Shown here: piece by piece, positions 36,168 to 45,520 of the stretch
Layout of the letters: every line of letters begins with the position of its first letter
Position numbering within the stretch: position 1 is the stretch's first letter
NCBI RefSeq assembly: GCF_000741255.1
Contig: NZ_JGZB01000004.1
Coordinates: forward strand, 62,001-126,000
Length of the DNA: 64,000 nt
Direction of reading: 5' to 3'
Source: Bifidobacterium magnum
GTDB lineage: Bacteria > Actinomycetota > Actinomycetes > Actinomycetales > Bifidobacteriaceae
Notes under the pieces: model-generated
Seen by the model: only the letters and a program-made list of their open reading frames with translations
What the model was told of the DNA's origin: nothing
Database searches by the model: none
Program-made: the position numbers and the translations under genes

Positions 36168-37235
36168 TCACTCGGTCGTAATTTCGTCCGGCGTCACCGA
36201 CGGAATGAAACCTTCGAAAATGAAGCGGTCGAAATTGCCAAGCGACTTGCTGAGCTCTTCGTCGGAGCGGATCGTCCAGGCGACGCACAGCGCGCCGAGC
36301 TTGCGCTCGTACTTGAGGATGTTGCGGTTGCCGTTGCGCCAATCGTAGGCTACGAAATCGGGGCGCGAAAGCCAGTTGAGGCCCAGCGAACCGGCGATCA
36401 CGTCGACGGGGTTCGACTTGGCGAGCTGCGATGGGTCAATGGCGAGCTGGCCGCGGCACACGCTCGGATAGTGGTTCTTGTACCAGTTCATGGCAATCGG
36501 GCTGAACGACTCGACTACATACGGGCCGTTGTAGGCCTGCAGCAGGTCGGAAGCCTTCTCCATGAGCTCGTCGTCGCGGTCGTCCCAACGGTTCAGGTCA
36601 GCGAACTTGAATTCCACGATAATCGGCGCGCGGCCGTCAACCACCTTGAGCACGTCCTCAAACAGCGGCACATGCTGGTAGTAACCCTTCGGAGCCTCGT
36701 CGGGCGTGACCACGAGCGGCGGGTTCTCCTCGGCGCCATCGCGCAGCGGAGCCTTCGAAGCGCCCGGAGCGCACGTCGGGAACAGCGGGATGCGCGTCAG
36801 GTCGTCATACATAAGGTCCTTGACGCGGCGCGGATCCCCAGCCACACGCAGCAGGTCCGGATCATGAAGCACAACCACCTGGCCGTCGGCTGTGAGCTGC
36901 AAATCGAGTTCCATACCGAAACCGGCCTCGGCCGCGGCCGCGAACGCCGCCAGCGAGTTTTCCGGGGCAATGACGCCCGGCTCCTTCTCGCTGCCGAAAC
37001 CGGCCTTGATCGCCATCTTGCGGGCGAGCTCGCAGTAAGCGCGATTGCCCTCTTCATATTGCGGGCTGTAGCCGCTGCCGGCATCATGCAAGCCGCGATG
37101 CGCATACATCACATTCGGCATGGTCGGCACGTAGTTTTCGCGCTTGTTGCCAAAGCTGCGAGGGGCCGTGGCCCACAGGCCTGCGCAGGCCGCCAGTGCG
37201 CCGCCGATGAGCAGTTTCTTCATGAATTTTGCCAT
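36168..37235 (-). CDS. Glycerophosphodiester phosphodiesterase family protein
   Basis: A 355-residue GDPD-type enzyme, expected to release glycerol 3-phosphate from glycerophosphodiesters. A short hydrophobic segment (residues about 5-20) suggests a signal anchor. The catalytic motifs are AHRGLHD, PENS, the metal ligands in MELDLQ, and LHDPDLLRVAG. GAGGAGG precedes the start. The C-terminus (FEGFIPSVTPDEI) holds the usual last barrel strand. The gene faces the repeat region, and its substrate is not known. Confidence 0.9.
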   Translation of the reverse strand: MAKFMKKLLIGGALAACAGLWATAPRSFGNKRENYVPTMPNVMYAHRGLHDAGSGYSPQYEEGNRAYCELARKMAIKAGFGSEKEPGVIAPENSLAAFAAAAEAGFGMELDLQLTADGQVVVLHDPDLLRVAGDPRRVKDLMYDDLTRIPLFPTCAPGASKAPLRDGAEENPPLVVTPDEAPKGYYQHVPLFEDVLKVVDGRAPIIVEFKFADLNRWDDRDDELMEKASDLLQAYNGPYVVESFSPIAMNWYKNHYPSVCRGQLAIDPSQLAKSNPVDVIAGSLGLNWLSRPDFVAYDWRNGNRNILKYERKLGALCVAWTIRSDEELSKSLGNFDRFIFEGFIPSVTPDEITTE

Positions 37236-37518
37236 AAGAGGCACCTCCTCGAATTCATTTGCATCCAACGCTACCCACAACGGCTGGGGGATGGCTGTGA
37301 ATATGCAAGAGGCTTAGCGCAAAAATGGCATGAAAAAGCGCCAAACCGCGAAAGCGCCATGTCGGCGCAAAGGCCGCTCGCAGCGGCAAAAAATGGAGCC
37401 CGGGGCTATGCACGGTTCAGCGCGTATTTCAGTATACCGGAAGATTGCGTTTCATCAAATATCGTGCGTGGAATCACACAATCGGATTACATAATTGCGT
37501 CACGTATTCATAAGCGCG

Positions 37519-39651
37519 TTACTTTCCGCGCGCCTTCTTCCGGGCCTTGTAATTCTTGGACATAATGTCGATCACAATCCACACCGACAGCACGAACGCG
37601 ACCACATATCCCATGAATCCCACCACAGGAATGCCGAAAATAATCGGTTTCATGCCCGCGTAATACACAATCGACGATCCCACGAACAGGCCGACCACAA
37701 TCAGCGCCATCGTCAGTCGATTGACCATGTCACTCAACGTATGCAACGGCTGTTCCGAACCGACCAATTCCGTACTCACACGCAACTGGCCGCGCGTCAG
37801 CATGCGCAACGCGACTTCCACTTCATGAACGGACCGCAGTCCGCTGTGCAGCGCCTCGTGACTCTCCATCGCGAGCGACTTGAGTTCCGATTTGACCACC
37901 GTTTTCGCCGATTTCGAACCCATAATATGGCGGCTGATAATCGTGATCATATTGACGTCGGGAATGAATTCGTCGAGCAGGCCTTCCAGCGTCACGAGCG
38001 CGCGTCCGACAGTAGTGATCGAACTGGGCACTTCAATACCGTGACGGCTCGCGAGAGAAGTGAGCGCACCCAGAAAATCGGCGATATTCAAGTCCGACAG
38101 ATCGACGGTTCCGTATTCTTTGACGATCGCGTCGAGATCGGCCAACAGATCCGGATAATCGTCGGGGTCGGCGGGCGTATTCGAGAATCGCAGCAGCGCG
38201 TTCGCCAATTTTGGCGAGTCCTGCGCGGCGACGGCGCTCAGCATTTGCGTAAGCGCTCGGCGCGTGGAGGCGTCGAGACGGCCCGTCATGCCGAGGTCGA
38301 GCAGCATGATCTGGCCGCCGCGGATCATGATATTGCCGGGATGCGGGTCGGCATGGAAGAAACCGGCGTCGAGAATTTGCGATGCGTAATTGTCGACGAG
38401 TTTCGTGCCGATTTCCTTGATCGAGTAGCCGGCTTCGCGCAGACGCTGCGTTTTCGCGATCGGAATGCCGTCCACATATTCCATGACGACGACGTGCGGT
38501 GTGCACAATTCGACGAAGGGCGTGGGGCAGTCCATATAGGCGAAACCGTTGCAGAACCGCTTGAATTCGCACAGATTGCGCGCCTCGCTCAGGAAGTTCG
38601 TCTCCTCGTCGAAGGTTTCCCAAAGCTCGTCCACGACGCCCTGGAAGTCGACGATTTGCGAGCTGTGGATGACTTTCGTGGCGCCTTTGGCGATCGAGCG
38701 CATGATCGAGACGTCTTCGGCCATCGTGATGCGCACACCCGGGCGCTGGACCTTGACGGCCACGTCCTCGCCCGTTTTGAGCGTGGCGCGGTGCACTTGG
38801 GCGAGGGAAGCGGAACCGAGCGGCGTGGTGTCGATATGCTCGAAGATCTCGTCAATGTCGCGCCCGTATTCCTTTTCAAGCGTTTCGATAACCACGTTGT
38901 AAGGCATGGGATCGGCGTCGGAACGCAGTTTGGCGAGCTCGTCGCAGAACGGCTGCGGCAGGATTTCCGAACGCATCGAAAGGATTTGGCCGGCCTTGAC
39001 GAAGGTTGGGCCAAGCGCTTCAAACATAAGGCGCAGCGAGACGGGAGTCAGGCCCTTGAGGGCGTCATAGTGCATGGCGATTTTGACGATTTGGCGCAAA
39101 CGCTTGATTTTGCTGCGGCGCGTGAGGTGGTATTCCTGCGCGATGGTTTGCTTGTGGGAACCAAACAGGCCGATCGTCTCGTTCTTGTGCGCGTCGAGGA
39201 CTGTGGTGTCGAGCTGACCGTCGTGGTTGAGCAGCTGAGAATAGTAGGCCTGCGCCTCGCGCACCTCTTCGTCAATGTTGAGGTCTTTGTCGCGCGAAAG
39301 ATGCTCATGCAAGTCGGCTTCGGCACGCTGCTCGTTGAATTCAAGCGGGCTGGTGGGAGTGTCTGTTTCGCCGGCGTCGAGCTCTTCGATGGTTTCTTGC
39401 GAGTCTTGGGAGGTTTCGCCATTTTCCGGGATCTCTCCGTCCTCGAAGTCGGATGGCGAGGCGTGCATGTCGGTGCGGTCAGCGGTTCCCTCGAATACGC
39501 TGGCGTCATGCAAGAGCTGCTCGCGTGTTTGCGGAGGCGCGTCAATATTGGAATCCGCGTAATCCTTTTCGCTCTCTTCGCGCCACTGTGCTTCTTCCTG
39601 GGCACGAGCCTGGGCGCGCTTACTCATATGGCGCTTGGTTCGTTTGGTCAT
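37519..39651 (-). CDS. UbiB/ABC1-family protein kinase-like ATPase
   Basis: A 710-residue member of the ABC1/AarF/UbiB atypical kinase family. An N-terminal acidic 190-residue region precedes the family core: LRLMFEALGPTFVKAGQILSMRSE (KxGQ motif), GSASLAQVH (Ala-rich loop), VAVKVQRPG (catalytic Lys), EVDG-type VMEYVDGI, FHADPHPGN and LLDLGM. Two membrane helices end the protein, as is common. In bacteria without ubiquinone the role is unclear; lipid or quinone handling is assumed. The ATG at 39651 lies 7 bases after TAAAGT and has no Shine-Dalgarno sequence. Confidence 0.9.
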   Translation of the reverse strand: MTKRTKRHMSKRAQARAQEEAQWREESEKDYADSNIDAPPQTREQLLHDASVFEGTADRTDMHASPSDFEDGEIPENGETSQDSQETIEELDAGETDTPTSPLEFNEQRAEADLHEHLSRDKDLNIDEEVREAQAYYSQLLNHDGQLDTTVLDAHKNETIGLFGSHKQTIAQEYHLTRRSKIKRLRQIVKIAMHYDALKGLTPVSLRLMFEALGPTFVKAGQILSMRSEILPQPFCDELAKLRSDADPMPYNVVIETLEKEYGRDIDEIFEHIDTTPLGSASLAQVHRATLKTGEDVAVKVQRPGVRITMAEDVSIMRSIAKGATKVIHSSQIVDFQGVVDELWETFDEETNFLSEARNLCEFKRFCNGFAYMDCPTPFVELCTPHVVVMEYVDGIPIAKTQRLREAGYSIKEIGTKLVDNYASQILDAGFFHADPHPGNIMIRGGQIMLLDLGMTGRLDASTRRALTQMLSAVAAQDSPKLANALLRFSNTPADPDDYPDLLADLDAIVKEYGTVDLSDLNIADFLGALTSLASRHGIEVPSSITTVGRALVTLEGLLDEFIPDVNMITIISRHIMGSKSAKTVVKSELKSLAMESHEALHSGLRSVHEVEVALRMLTRGQLRVSTELVGSEQPLHTLSDMVNRLTMALIVVGLFVGSSIVYYAGMKPIIFGIPVVGFMGYVVAFVLSVWIVIDIMSKNYKARKKARGK

Positions 39652-39658
39652 ACGGTTC

Positions 39659-39664
39659 ACTTTA
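39659..39664 (-). promoter_or_regulatory. -10 box (TAAAGT) of the UbiB-like gene
   Basis: Minus strand, exactly 7 bases before the ATG at 39651. Confidence 0.45.
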
Positions 39665-40266
39665 CGTGACGCCGTTCCATGCGGGTAGGAAGTTCTCTAA
39701 GCGGTGTGCTTATTGGGATGCTTCTCTCTCGTCATGGAAAAGTACCAAAATCAAACAAAAAAAGAAGCCCGCCGAAGCGGGCTCCTATCAAGTTCAACAG
39801 CGGCAGAATCTCTGCACAACTCCTTCGTTGTAACGGTAAGTCTTTCCAGTACCCGCTCAACGTAATAATCTTACTGACCATATACTTTTGTGGGTCTGCC
39901 TGTTCAGTTGTCCTTGTAGTTGCCATTATGCTCGCTTCATCTGCATTGCGCTACTCGGTTCGCCCATTTTTTGAGAAATGTTCACATCTTGTATTCTTTG
40001 TGTCGAACACCCCCTAAATGCACAAGAAATTGATGCATTCGTCGTGTCAAATCGATCGTGAAGTGTTCATTTGCACATAAATTTGGAACTCTTGGGCGTG
40101 TTGCCCAAATATCGCGCGTTCGGTTGGAGCGTAATGGTCAGCGGAATGCACAACGCCCGCGAACCTCCACAGACCTCTACAGAACTATTTCGTCGATATG
40201 TCGCAAAAATTATGGAAATACCGCAAAAAATTGGGCTTTCCGGTAGGCTCAAACCTAGAAAACACC
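39665..40266. other. 600-bp region between UbiB-like gene and ppk
   Basis: AT-richer than its surroundings. A minus-strand terminator lies at 39757-39781, and a 64-codon minus-strand frame (39926 to 39732) runs through that hairpin, so it is more likely a short RNA or a relic than a protein gene. Nothing else is recognised. Confidence 0.4.
39757..39781 (-). terminator. Orphan terminator on the minus strand
   Basis: AGCCCGC-TTCG-GCGGGCT followed by TCTTTTTTTG on the minus strand. No confident gene lies upstream of it, which hints at a small transcript from about 39.95 kb. Confidence 0.7.
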
Positions 40267-40272
40267 TACAGT
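40267..40272 (+). promoter_or_regulatory. -10 box (TACAGT) of ppk
   Basis: Lies 8 bases before the ATG. GAGG abuts the start codon too closely to serve as a normal Shine-Dalgarno site. Confidence 0.4.
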
Positions 40273-40280
40273 ATTGAGGT

Positions 40281-42515
40281 ATGACACAAAAATTTGACGC
40301 ACCTTCCAAGGCTGTGCTCCGCAGCATGATTGCCGAGCATATTGCCGAGACCGACAAGCCGGAGAAAAATGATGCGCAACCAGACGCGCGTCCGCTTCCT
40401 CCGGACCGCTTTTTCGACCGCGAACTGAGCTGGCTCAAGTTCAACGAGCGAGTGCTGGAGCTCGCCCAGGACGATGATGTTCCGATTCTTGAGCGTGCCA
40501 ATTTCGCGGCTATTTTCGCCAGCAACTTGGATGAATTCTTCATGGTCCGCGTGGCGGGCCTCAAGCGCCGCATCGACTCGGGCATCGCCGTCACCACGGC
40601 GGCCGGACTGAGCCCGCGCCAGGAAATGCGCGCGATCACCGAAGAAGCCCACAAGATGCAGGACGACCACGCGCACTACATCATTGACCATATTCTGCCC
40701 GATTTGGCCAAGGAGAACATTCAGCTGCTCGACTGGGACAAGCTGTCCGTGGCGGAGCAGGAGCGCCTATCGCGCTACTACCGTCAGCAGGTTTTCCCCG
40801 TGCTGACGCCGTTGGCGCTTGATCCTGCCCACCCGTTCCCGTACATTTCCGGAAACTCGCTGAATCTTGCCGTGCTCGTGGAGAATCCGACCAGTGGCAA
40901 GTCCCATTTCGCGCGCGTGAAGATTCCGGACAACATGAACCGCCTTGTTCCCGTCGAGGATATGACCGAAGACGAGGCAAGCGATGTCCGTTACGGCTTC
41001 ATCACGATGGAGAACCTGATTATCGCCCATCTTGAGTCGCTGTTCCCGGGAATGATCATCAAGGAAGCCCGTTCGTTCCGCGTTACCCGCAACGAAGATA
41101 TCGATGTGGAAGAGGACGACGCCGAGAATCTGCTCAACGCAATCGAGAAGGAACTGTTGCGCCGCCGTTTCGGACCGCCGATCCGCCTCGAATTGTCTGA
41201 TTCGACGAGCCCGTTCCTGTCCCAGCTGCTCGCCGACCAGCTGCGCGTCAGCAATGATGAAGTGTACCGTCTTCCGGAACCGTTGGATGCGACGGTACTG
41301 TTCGAATTGAACAGCATCGACCGTCCTGACCTCAAGTTCCGTCCGTTCGTGCCGACGACGAACCGTCAGATTGCCGAGGTGGAGACAAGCCGCGCGCAAG
41401 ATATTTTCGCCGCGATTCGCGAGCACGATATTCTGCTGCATCATCCGTACGATTCGTTCTCGACTTCGGTCCAGGCGTTCCTCGCACAGGCCGCGGCCGA
41501 TCCGAAGGTGCTGGCCATCAAGCAGACGCTGTACCGTACGTCAAGCGATTCGCCGATTATTGACGCGCTGATCGACGCCGCCCACGCGGGCAAGCAGGTG
41601 CTCGCCCTTGTGGAGCTCAAGGCGCGTTTCGACGAGGACGCGAACATTGCATGGGCGCGCAAGCTTGAACGCGCCGGCGTGCACGTCGTGTACGGCATTG
41701 TGGGTTTGAAGACGCACTGCAAGCTTTCGCTCGTGGTCCGTCAGGAGAACGACGGCCTGCGCCGCTACTGCCACGTGGGAACGGGCAACTACAACCCGAA
41801 GACCGCGCGCCAGTACACGGATTTGGGCCTGCTCACCTGCGATCCCGTAGTCGGCCAGGACATGACGCGCCTGTTCAACCAGCTGTCGGGCTACGCGCCG
41901 AAGTCGAGCTTCCATCGCCTGCTTGTCGCCCCGCGTACCGTGCGTACGGGCCTTATCCAGCGCATCAAGCGCGAGGAAGACGCGGCGCGCGCCGGCAAGG
42001 AAGCGTGGATCAAGATCAAGGTCAACGCGATTATCGACGAAAAGACGATTGACGCGCTGTATCGCGCCAGCCAGGCCGGTGTCAAGATCGATCTTGTGGT
42101 GCGCGGATTGTGCGCGCTGAAGCCGGGAGTGCCGGGATTGAGCGAGAATATTCGCGTACGTTCCATTTTGGGACGTTTCCTTGAGCACAGCCGCGTGTAC
42201 GCGTTCGCGAATTCCGACGGCCCGCAGATCGGCGAAGGCCCGATTTCGGGACCGGAAGTGTGGATCGGTTCGGCCGATCTTATGCACCGCAATCTCGACC
42301 GTCGAGTTGAAGCGCTCGTGCGCATCACGTCGCCTGACGAAATCGAGGAACTGCTGGACTATCTGGATCTGCAGATGGCCGACTCCACCGCATCCTGGCA
42401 CATGCAGCCCGACGGCACGTATGTGCACCATTCCAAGGATGAGGAAGGTCGTCCGCTGGTGGACTGCCAGGAATATCTGATCCGTCGTCACATGCGTCGT
42501 CCGCACGCGAACTGA
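40281..42515 (+). CDS. ppk: Polyphosphate kinase
   Basis: A 744-residue PPK1 enzyme, reversibly polymerising the terminal phosphate of ATP into polyphosphate. The N-terminal [18 protein letters not shown] motif, HHPYDSF near residue 395, and the phospholipase-D-like catalytic region with [14 protein letters not shown] (expected phospho-His) and [18 protein letters not shown] are all intact. The C-terminal [14 protein letters not shown] block closes the domain. A Nudix-phosphatase gene follows 83 bases downstream. Confidence 0.96.
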   Translation: MTQKFDAPSKAVLRSMIAEHIAETDKPEKNDAQPDARPLPPDRFFDRELSWLKFNERVLELAQDDDVPILERANFAAIFASNLDEFFMVRVAGLKRRIDSGIAVTTAAGLSPRQEMRAITEEAHKMQDDHAHYIIDHILPDLAKENIQLLDWDKLSVAEQERLSRYYRQQVFPVLTPLALDPAHPFPYISGNSLNLAVLVENPTSGKSHFARVKIPDNMNRLVPVEDMTEDEASDVRYGFITMENLIIAHLESLFPGMIIKEARSFRVTRNEDIDVEEDDAENLLNAIEKELLRRRFGPPIRLELSDSTSPFLSQLLADQLRVSNDEVYRLPEPLDATVLFELNSIDRPDLKFRPFVPTTNRQIAEVETSRAQDIFAAIREHDILLHHPYDSFSTSVQAFLAQAAADPKVLAIKQTLYRTSSDSPIIDALIDAAHAGKQVLALVELKARFDEDANIAWARKLERAGVHVVYGIVGLKTHCKLSLVVRQENDGLRRYCHVGTGNYNPKTARQYTDLGLLTCDPVVGQDMTRLFNQLSGYAPKSSFHRLLVAPRTVRTGLIQRIKREEDAARAGKEAWIKIKVNAIIDEKTIDALYRASQAGVKIDLVVRGLCALKPGVPGLSENIRVRSILGRFLEHSRVYAFANSDGPQIGEGPISGPEVWIGSADLMHRNLDRRVEALVRITSPDEIEELLDYLDLQMADSTASWHMQPDGTYVHHSKDEEGRPLVDCQEYLIRRHMRRPHAN

Positions 42516-42598
42516 CGTGACCAGTCGAGGTGGGTCGGGAAAGTCCGGCTCACCTCGAACTGTAAGTGAACGCAACAATCAACGCTCGGTGAGGGGTT

Positions 42599-43654
42599 AT
42601 GTCGGGTAAAGAGAAACGCATTGTGCAAGCGGCCGGCGGTATTGTGTACCGCTGGAAAGCGGAGTCGGATTACGGGGCGGATCCCATGTCCGCCATCGAA
42701 TTGTGCGTGGTGCACCGGCCGAAATATGACGACTGGAGCTGGCCGAAAGGCAAGCTGGAAAATAATGAGTCGTTCCGTCACGCCGCCGTACGCGAGATTG
42801 GTGAGGAAACCGGCAAATCCGTACAGCTGGGACCGTATTTGATGGAAGTCGAGTACCCACTGAATGCGGAAGGCAAGAAGTCGCGGCACAAGTCGGATCC
42901 CGCGGAACCCGTCAAGCAGGTGAAATATTGGATGGCAACCGTCGTCAATCGCAATGACGCGCGCCATTTGACCGATCCGTTCGGTCCCGTGCACCGTGCG
43001 GATATTGGCGAGATCGACCATGTGGAGTGGCTGCCGATCACGCAGGCGCGCAAACGCCTGACGCACGCCACCGATCGCGACGTGCTGGCCGCATTCGTCG
43101 ACCGTCTGGAGGAGGGTGCGGGCCGCGCGCAAACGCTGCTGCTCGTGCGCCATGCGAAAGCCGAGTCGCGCAAAAGCTGGGACGGCACCGATGAGAATCG
43201 TCCGATTACGCCCAAAGGCGCCGCGCACGCATACGCGCTGGATAGGGAATTGGCGTGCTTCAATCCCGTGCGCCTGATCACTTCGCCGTGGCTCAGGTGC
43301 CAGCAAACCGTGCAAATGCTCGCCTGGCAAACGCAGCGGCCCATGGAATATCTCGAATCGATGACCGAAGACGCGTTTGCGGACAACAGCGAGCGCACGT
43401 GGCATGATTTCCGTACGCTGCTCGACGCCACGGCGCAAGGCGAGCAGACGGCGCTGATTTGCATGCACCGGCCCGTCATTGGTGGTATGTTCGCTAAAAT
43501 GCAATCGATGTGCTCGTCTTCCACGCTGGAGAAGATGCTCAAGCGCAAGTCGCCTTACATGCCGACGGGAACGGCGTTGGCCATAAGCGTGGTACAGGAC
43601 GCGGGCACGACGAAGATTATCGATATTCAGAAAGTGCAGCCTATTGTCTACTAA
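42599..43654 (+). CDS. Nudix hydrolase fused to histidine phosphatase domain
   Basis: A 351-residue two-domain protein of the actinobacterial MutT1 type, thought to clean oxidised or unusual nucleotides. The N-terminal Nudix box runs from [22 protein letters not shown] with the REIGEE core. The C-terminal half is a histidine phosphatase with the RHAKAESR motif (about residue 183) and a late MHRPVIG catalytic His. GAGGGG precedes the start. The neighbouring ppk suggests a shared link to polyphosphate or nucleotide metabolism, but that is only context. Confidence 0.9.
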   Translation: MSGKEKRIVQAAGGIVYRWKAESDYGADPMSAIELCVVHRPKYDDWSWPKGKLENNESFRHAAVREIGEETGKSVQLGPYLMEVEYPLNAEGKKSRHKSDPAEPVKQVKYWMATVVNRNDARHLTDPFGPVHRADIGEIDHVEWLPITQARKRLTHATDRDVLAAFVDRLEEGAGRAQTLLLVRHAKAESRKSWDGTDENRPITPKGAAHAYALDRELACFNPVRLITSPWLRCQQTVQMLAWQTQRPMEYLESMTEDAFADNSERTWHDFRTLLDATAQGEQTALICMHRPVIGGMFAKMQSMCSSSTLEKMLKRKSPYMPTGTALAISVVQDAGTTKIIDIQKVQPIVY

Positions 43655-43655
43655 C

Positions 43656-44333
43656 ATGCGCGTTGGTTCCGGTTCCATTGTGTCGAGCGGTTCGGCGTTC
43701 AGTCATACGGGTTCGCCGCGGCCGTCTCGCCCGGGGCAGCTGGATGCGGCCATTGCCGACAACATTGTGGGCGGCATGGATCCGCAGCAGCTTAGTGAAA
43801 TCAGCCATGCCACGGCCGCCGCGTTGCTTGATCGCGTGCATCATGCGACCGATGCGCGCGTGGTGGAGCGCACGCTGACGATTGTGGATCGTGAGGGCGT
43901 GGATGTGGTCGCGGAACTATGGAGCGATGCGCAGCCCGATACCTTGCCGGGCACCTTGTGGCGCTTGTACATGCTGCGTACGTGGATGCGCAGGCAGAAG
44001 GAAAGCGTGACGCGCCTGTGGCGGCTCGGGGAGCCCGTGGCCACGAGCGCGTCCGCGATTGTGGGCGTGGATGCCGCGCCTACGGAATCCGACATCGCGC
44101 GCACGGCCGATTCGATTCTTTCGGGCGCGTTTACGGGGGATTTCGCTGTTGCGCTGACGCGTGCGGCCACGTTCATTGAGGTTGTGGTGCTCGGTTTGCG
44201 TGTGCAAGCGCGCCATTCGAAAGCTTCGAGCACGCAAGTGGCCCGGCTGTTGCATACGGGCGCGAATTTGCACGCCACGGCCAAGGATCTTAAGCAAGCC
44301 GCCCATTTGTGGCGGCAGGGAAAGCTCGAGTAG
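43656..44333 (+). CDS. Conserved protein of unknown function
   Basis: A 225-residue mostly helical soluble protein with no motif I recognise. It starts one base after the Nudix gene stop, so the two are coupled; a TTG 12 bases earlier is an alternative start. The central part (TLWRLYMLRTWMRRQKESVTRLWRLGEP) is rich in Arg and Trp and may bind nucleic acid, but this is a guess from composition. It is followed by the region that leads into the Tad cluster. Confidence 0.75.
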   Translation: MRVGSGSIVSSGSAFSHTGSPRPSRPGQLDAAIADNIVGGMDPQQLSEISHATAAALLDRVHHATDARVVERTLTIVDREGVDVVAELWSDAQPDTLPGTLWRLYMLRTWMRRQKESVTRLWRLGEPVATSASAIVGVDAAPTESDIARTADSILSGAFTGDFAVALTRAATFIEVVVLGLRVQARHSKASSTQVARLLHTGANLHATAKDLKQAAHLWRQGKLE

Positions 44334-44698
44334 CGGTCGCTTAATAGCTCAACAACACTAACTCTGCGACTCTGTGGCTCTTCTGCAGAGCGGTGCCGGT
44401 GGAAGACTGGGAAGGTTTTCCACCGGTTTCGCATATTCGGGACCGGTTGACCACACGCATGTTCTCGGATTGCCCGAGCGGGGTGCGGTCCGATTGAATC
44501 GGACTATGAATGATGCAACAACGCGGCAGGCGTCCGCGGTACCGCGTGAGGCTTACGATCCGCAACAATTTTTTGTGCCGTCCGTCAATGACGACACGGT
44601 GACGCTCGACCGCGTGCCGGCTGTGGCTCGTGTGGGCGGAGCGGAAGCGGGTAGTGGTGGAGCCGGCAGAGGTGCGGCCGTTTTGGGGGGAGGGGTCG
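44334..44698 (+). other. Leader of the Tad cluster with a possible frameshifted 5' end
   Basis: An ATG at 44506 opens a frame with normal codon use (MNDATTRQASAVPREAYDP) that turns Gly/Ala-rich and stops at 44715. From about 44630 a second frame (GTG, WAERKRVVVEPAEVRPFWGEG) runs without interruption into the CpaE-like gene. The two could be parts of one N-terminus separated by a frameshift. An imperfect palindrome CCGATTGAATCGG lies at 44490-44502. Confidence 0.45.
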
Positions 44699-45520
44699 GT
44701 GACGGGCGCGGCTGACTCTTCCGCAGAACGGTCGAATGTCATCGTATGCTCGTCCGCGAGCGGAGGGATTGGCGCAAGTACGGCAGTGGCGTTGTTGGCG
44801 CGCGAACTCGCGCTGGAATTGAGACATGATGAACGTCATATTTCGCTAGTCGACGCCGACGTTTGCGCGAGTGGTGGCGGCATGGACGTGCTGCTGGGAC
44901 TGGAACGCGAGGGCGGCAAGCGCTGGCATGAAGTGCAGGCGCCGCTCGGATCCCTGGACGGGCGGGCGCTGTACGCGGAACTGCCGCAATGGCAGGATGT
45001 GGCCATACTGTCATTTGCGCCATGGAGGGAGCCGCATCCGCAATGGTGGGATGTGCAAGCCGCAGTGCGGGCGCTCGCGGACGACGGCAATGTTGTGGTG
45101 GTGGACGCGGGCCGCGGCAGCGTTGTAAAAACCGTACCGCTGCTTATGGCCGCGCATCATGTGGTGTTTCTCGAACTTTCCGTACTTGGGCTGGCGCGCG
45201 CCAAAGCGCATGTGGCGTGGCTGCGCGGGGCCGAGGAGTTTCGGGGAGGAATCGCTGCCGTGGCGGGTGTGGAGCCCACGGGATCGGCGCGCGGGCGCGG
45301 CGTGCTGTCGGTGGCGCGTGCGGAACGGTATATGGGCTGCGATGTATGCGGGCCGATTCGTGCGGACAACAGGCTATGTAGCGACGTGTTGGAAGGTATG
45401 GGACTTGGTTCGGTACCGCGCAAGGTACGCGGAGGCGTGAAACGGCTGGCGTCGCTGGTAATGGACGCGTTCGAGTCTTCGCGGGCGATGTCGCAACGGG
45501 AAGTGCGGGAAACGTCATGA
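44699..45520 (+). CDS. CpaE/Ssd-like MinD-family ATPase homologue
   Basis: A 273-residue protein of the septum-site-determining/CpaE group found at the head of actinobacterial Tad clusters, thought to place the pilus machine. The deviant Walker A region reads SSASGGIGAST: both Lys residues expected in KGGxGKT are missing, so ATP hydrolysis is doubtful. Walker A' (VDADVCASGGGMDVLLG) and VVVDAGRG follow. The GTG start at 44699 is preceded by GGGGAGGGG; a GTG at 44630 would add 23 residues. The stop overlaps the tadA start by ATGA. Confidence 0.75.
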   Translation: MTGAADSSAERSNVIVCSSASGGIGASTAVALLARELALELRHDERHISLVDADVCASGGGMDVLLGLEREGGKRWHEVQAPLGSLDGRALYAELPQWQDVAILSFAPWREPHPQWWDVQAAVRALADDGNVVVVDAGRGSVVKTVPLLMAAHHVVFLELSVLGLARAKAHVAWLRGAEEFRGGIAAVAGVEPTGSARGRGVLSVARAERYMGCDVCGPIRADNRLCSDVLEGMGLGSVPRKVRGGVKRLASLVMDAFESSRAMSQREVRETS

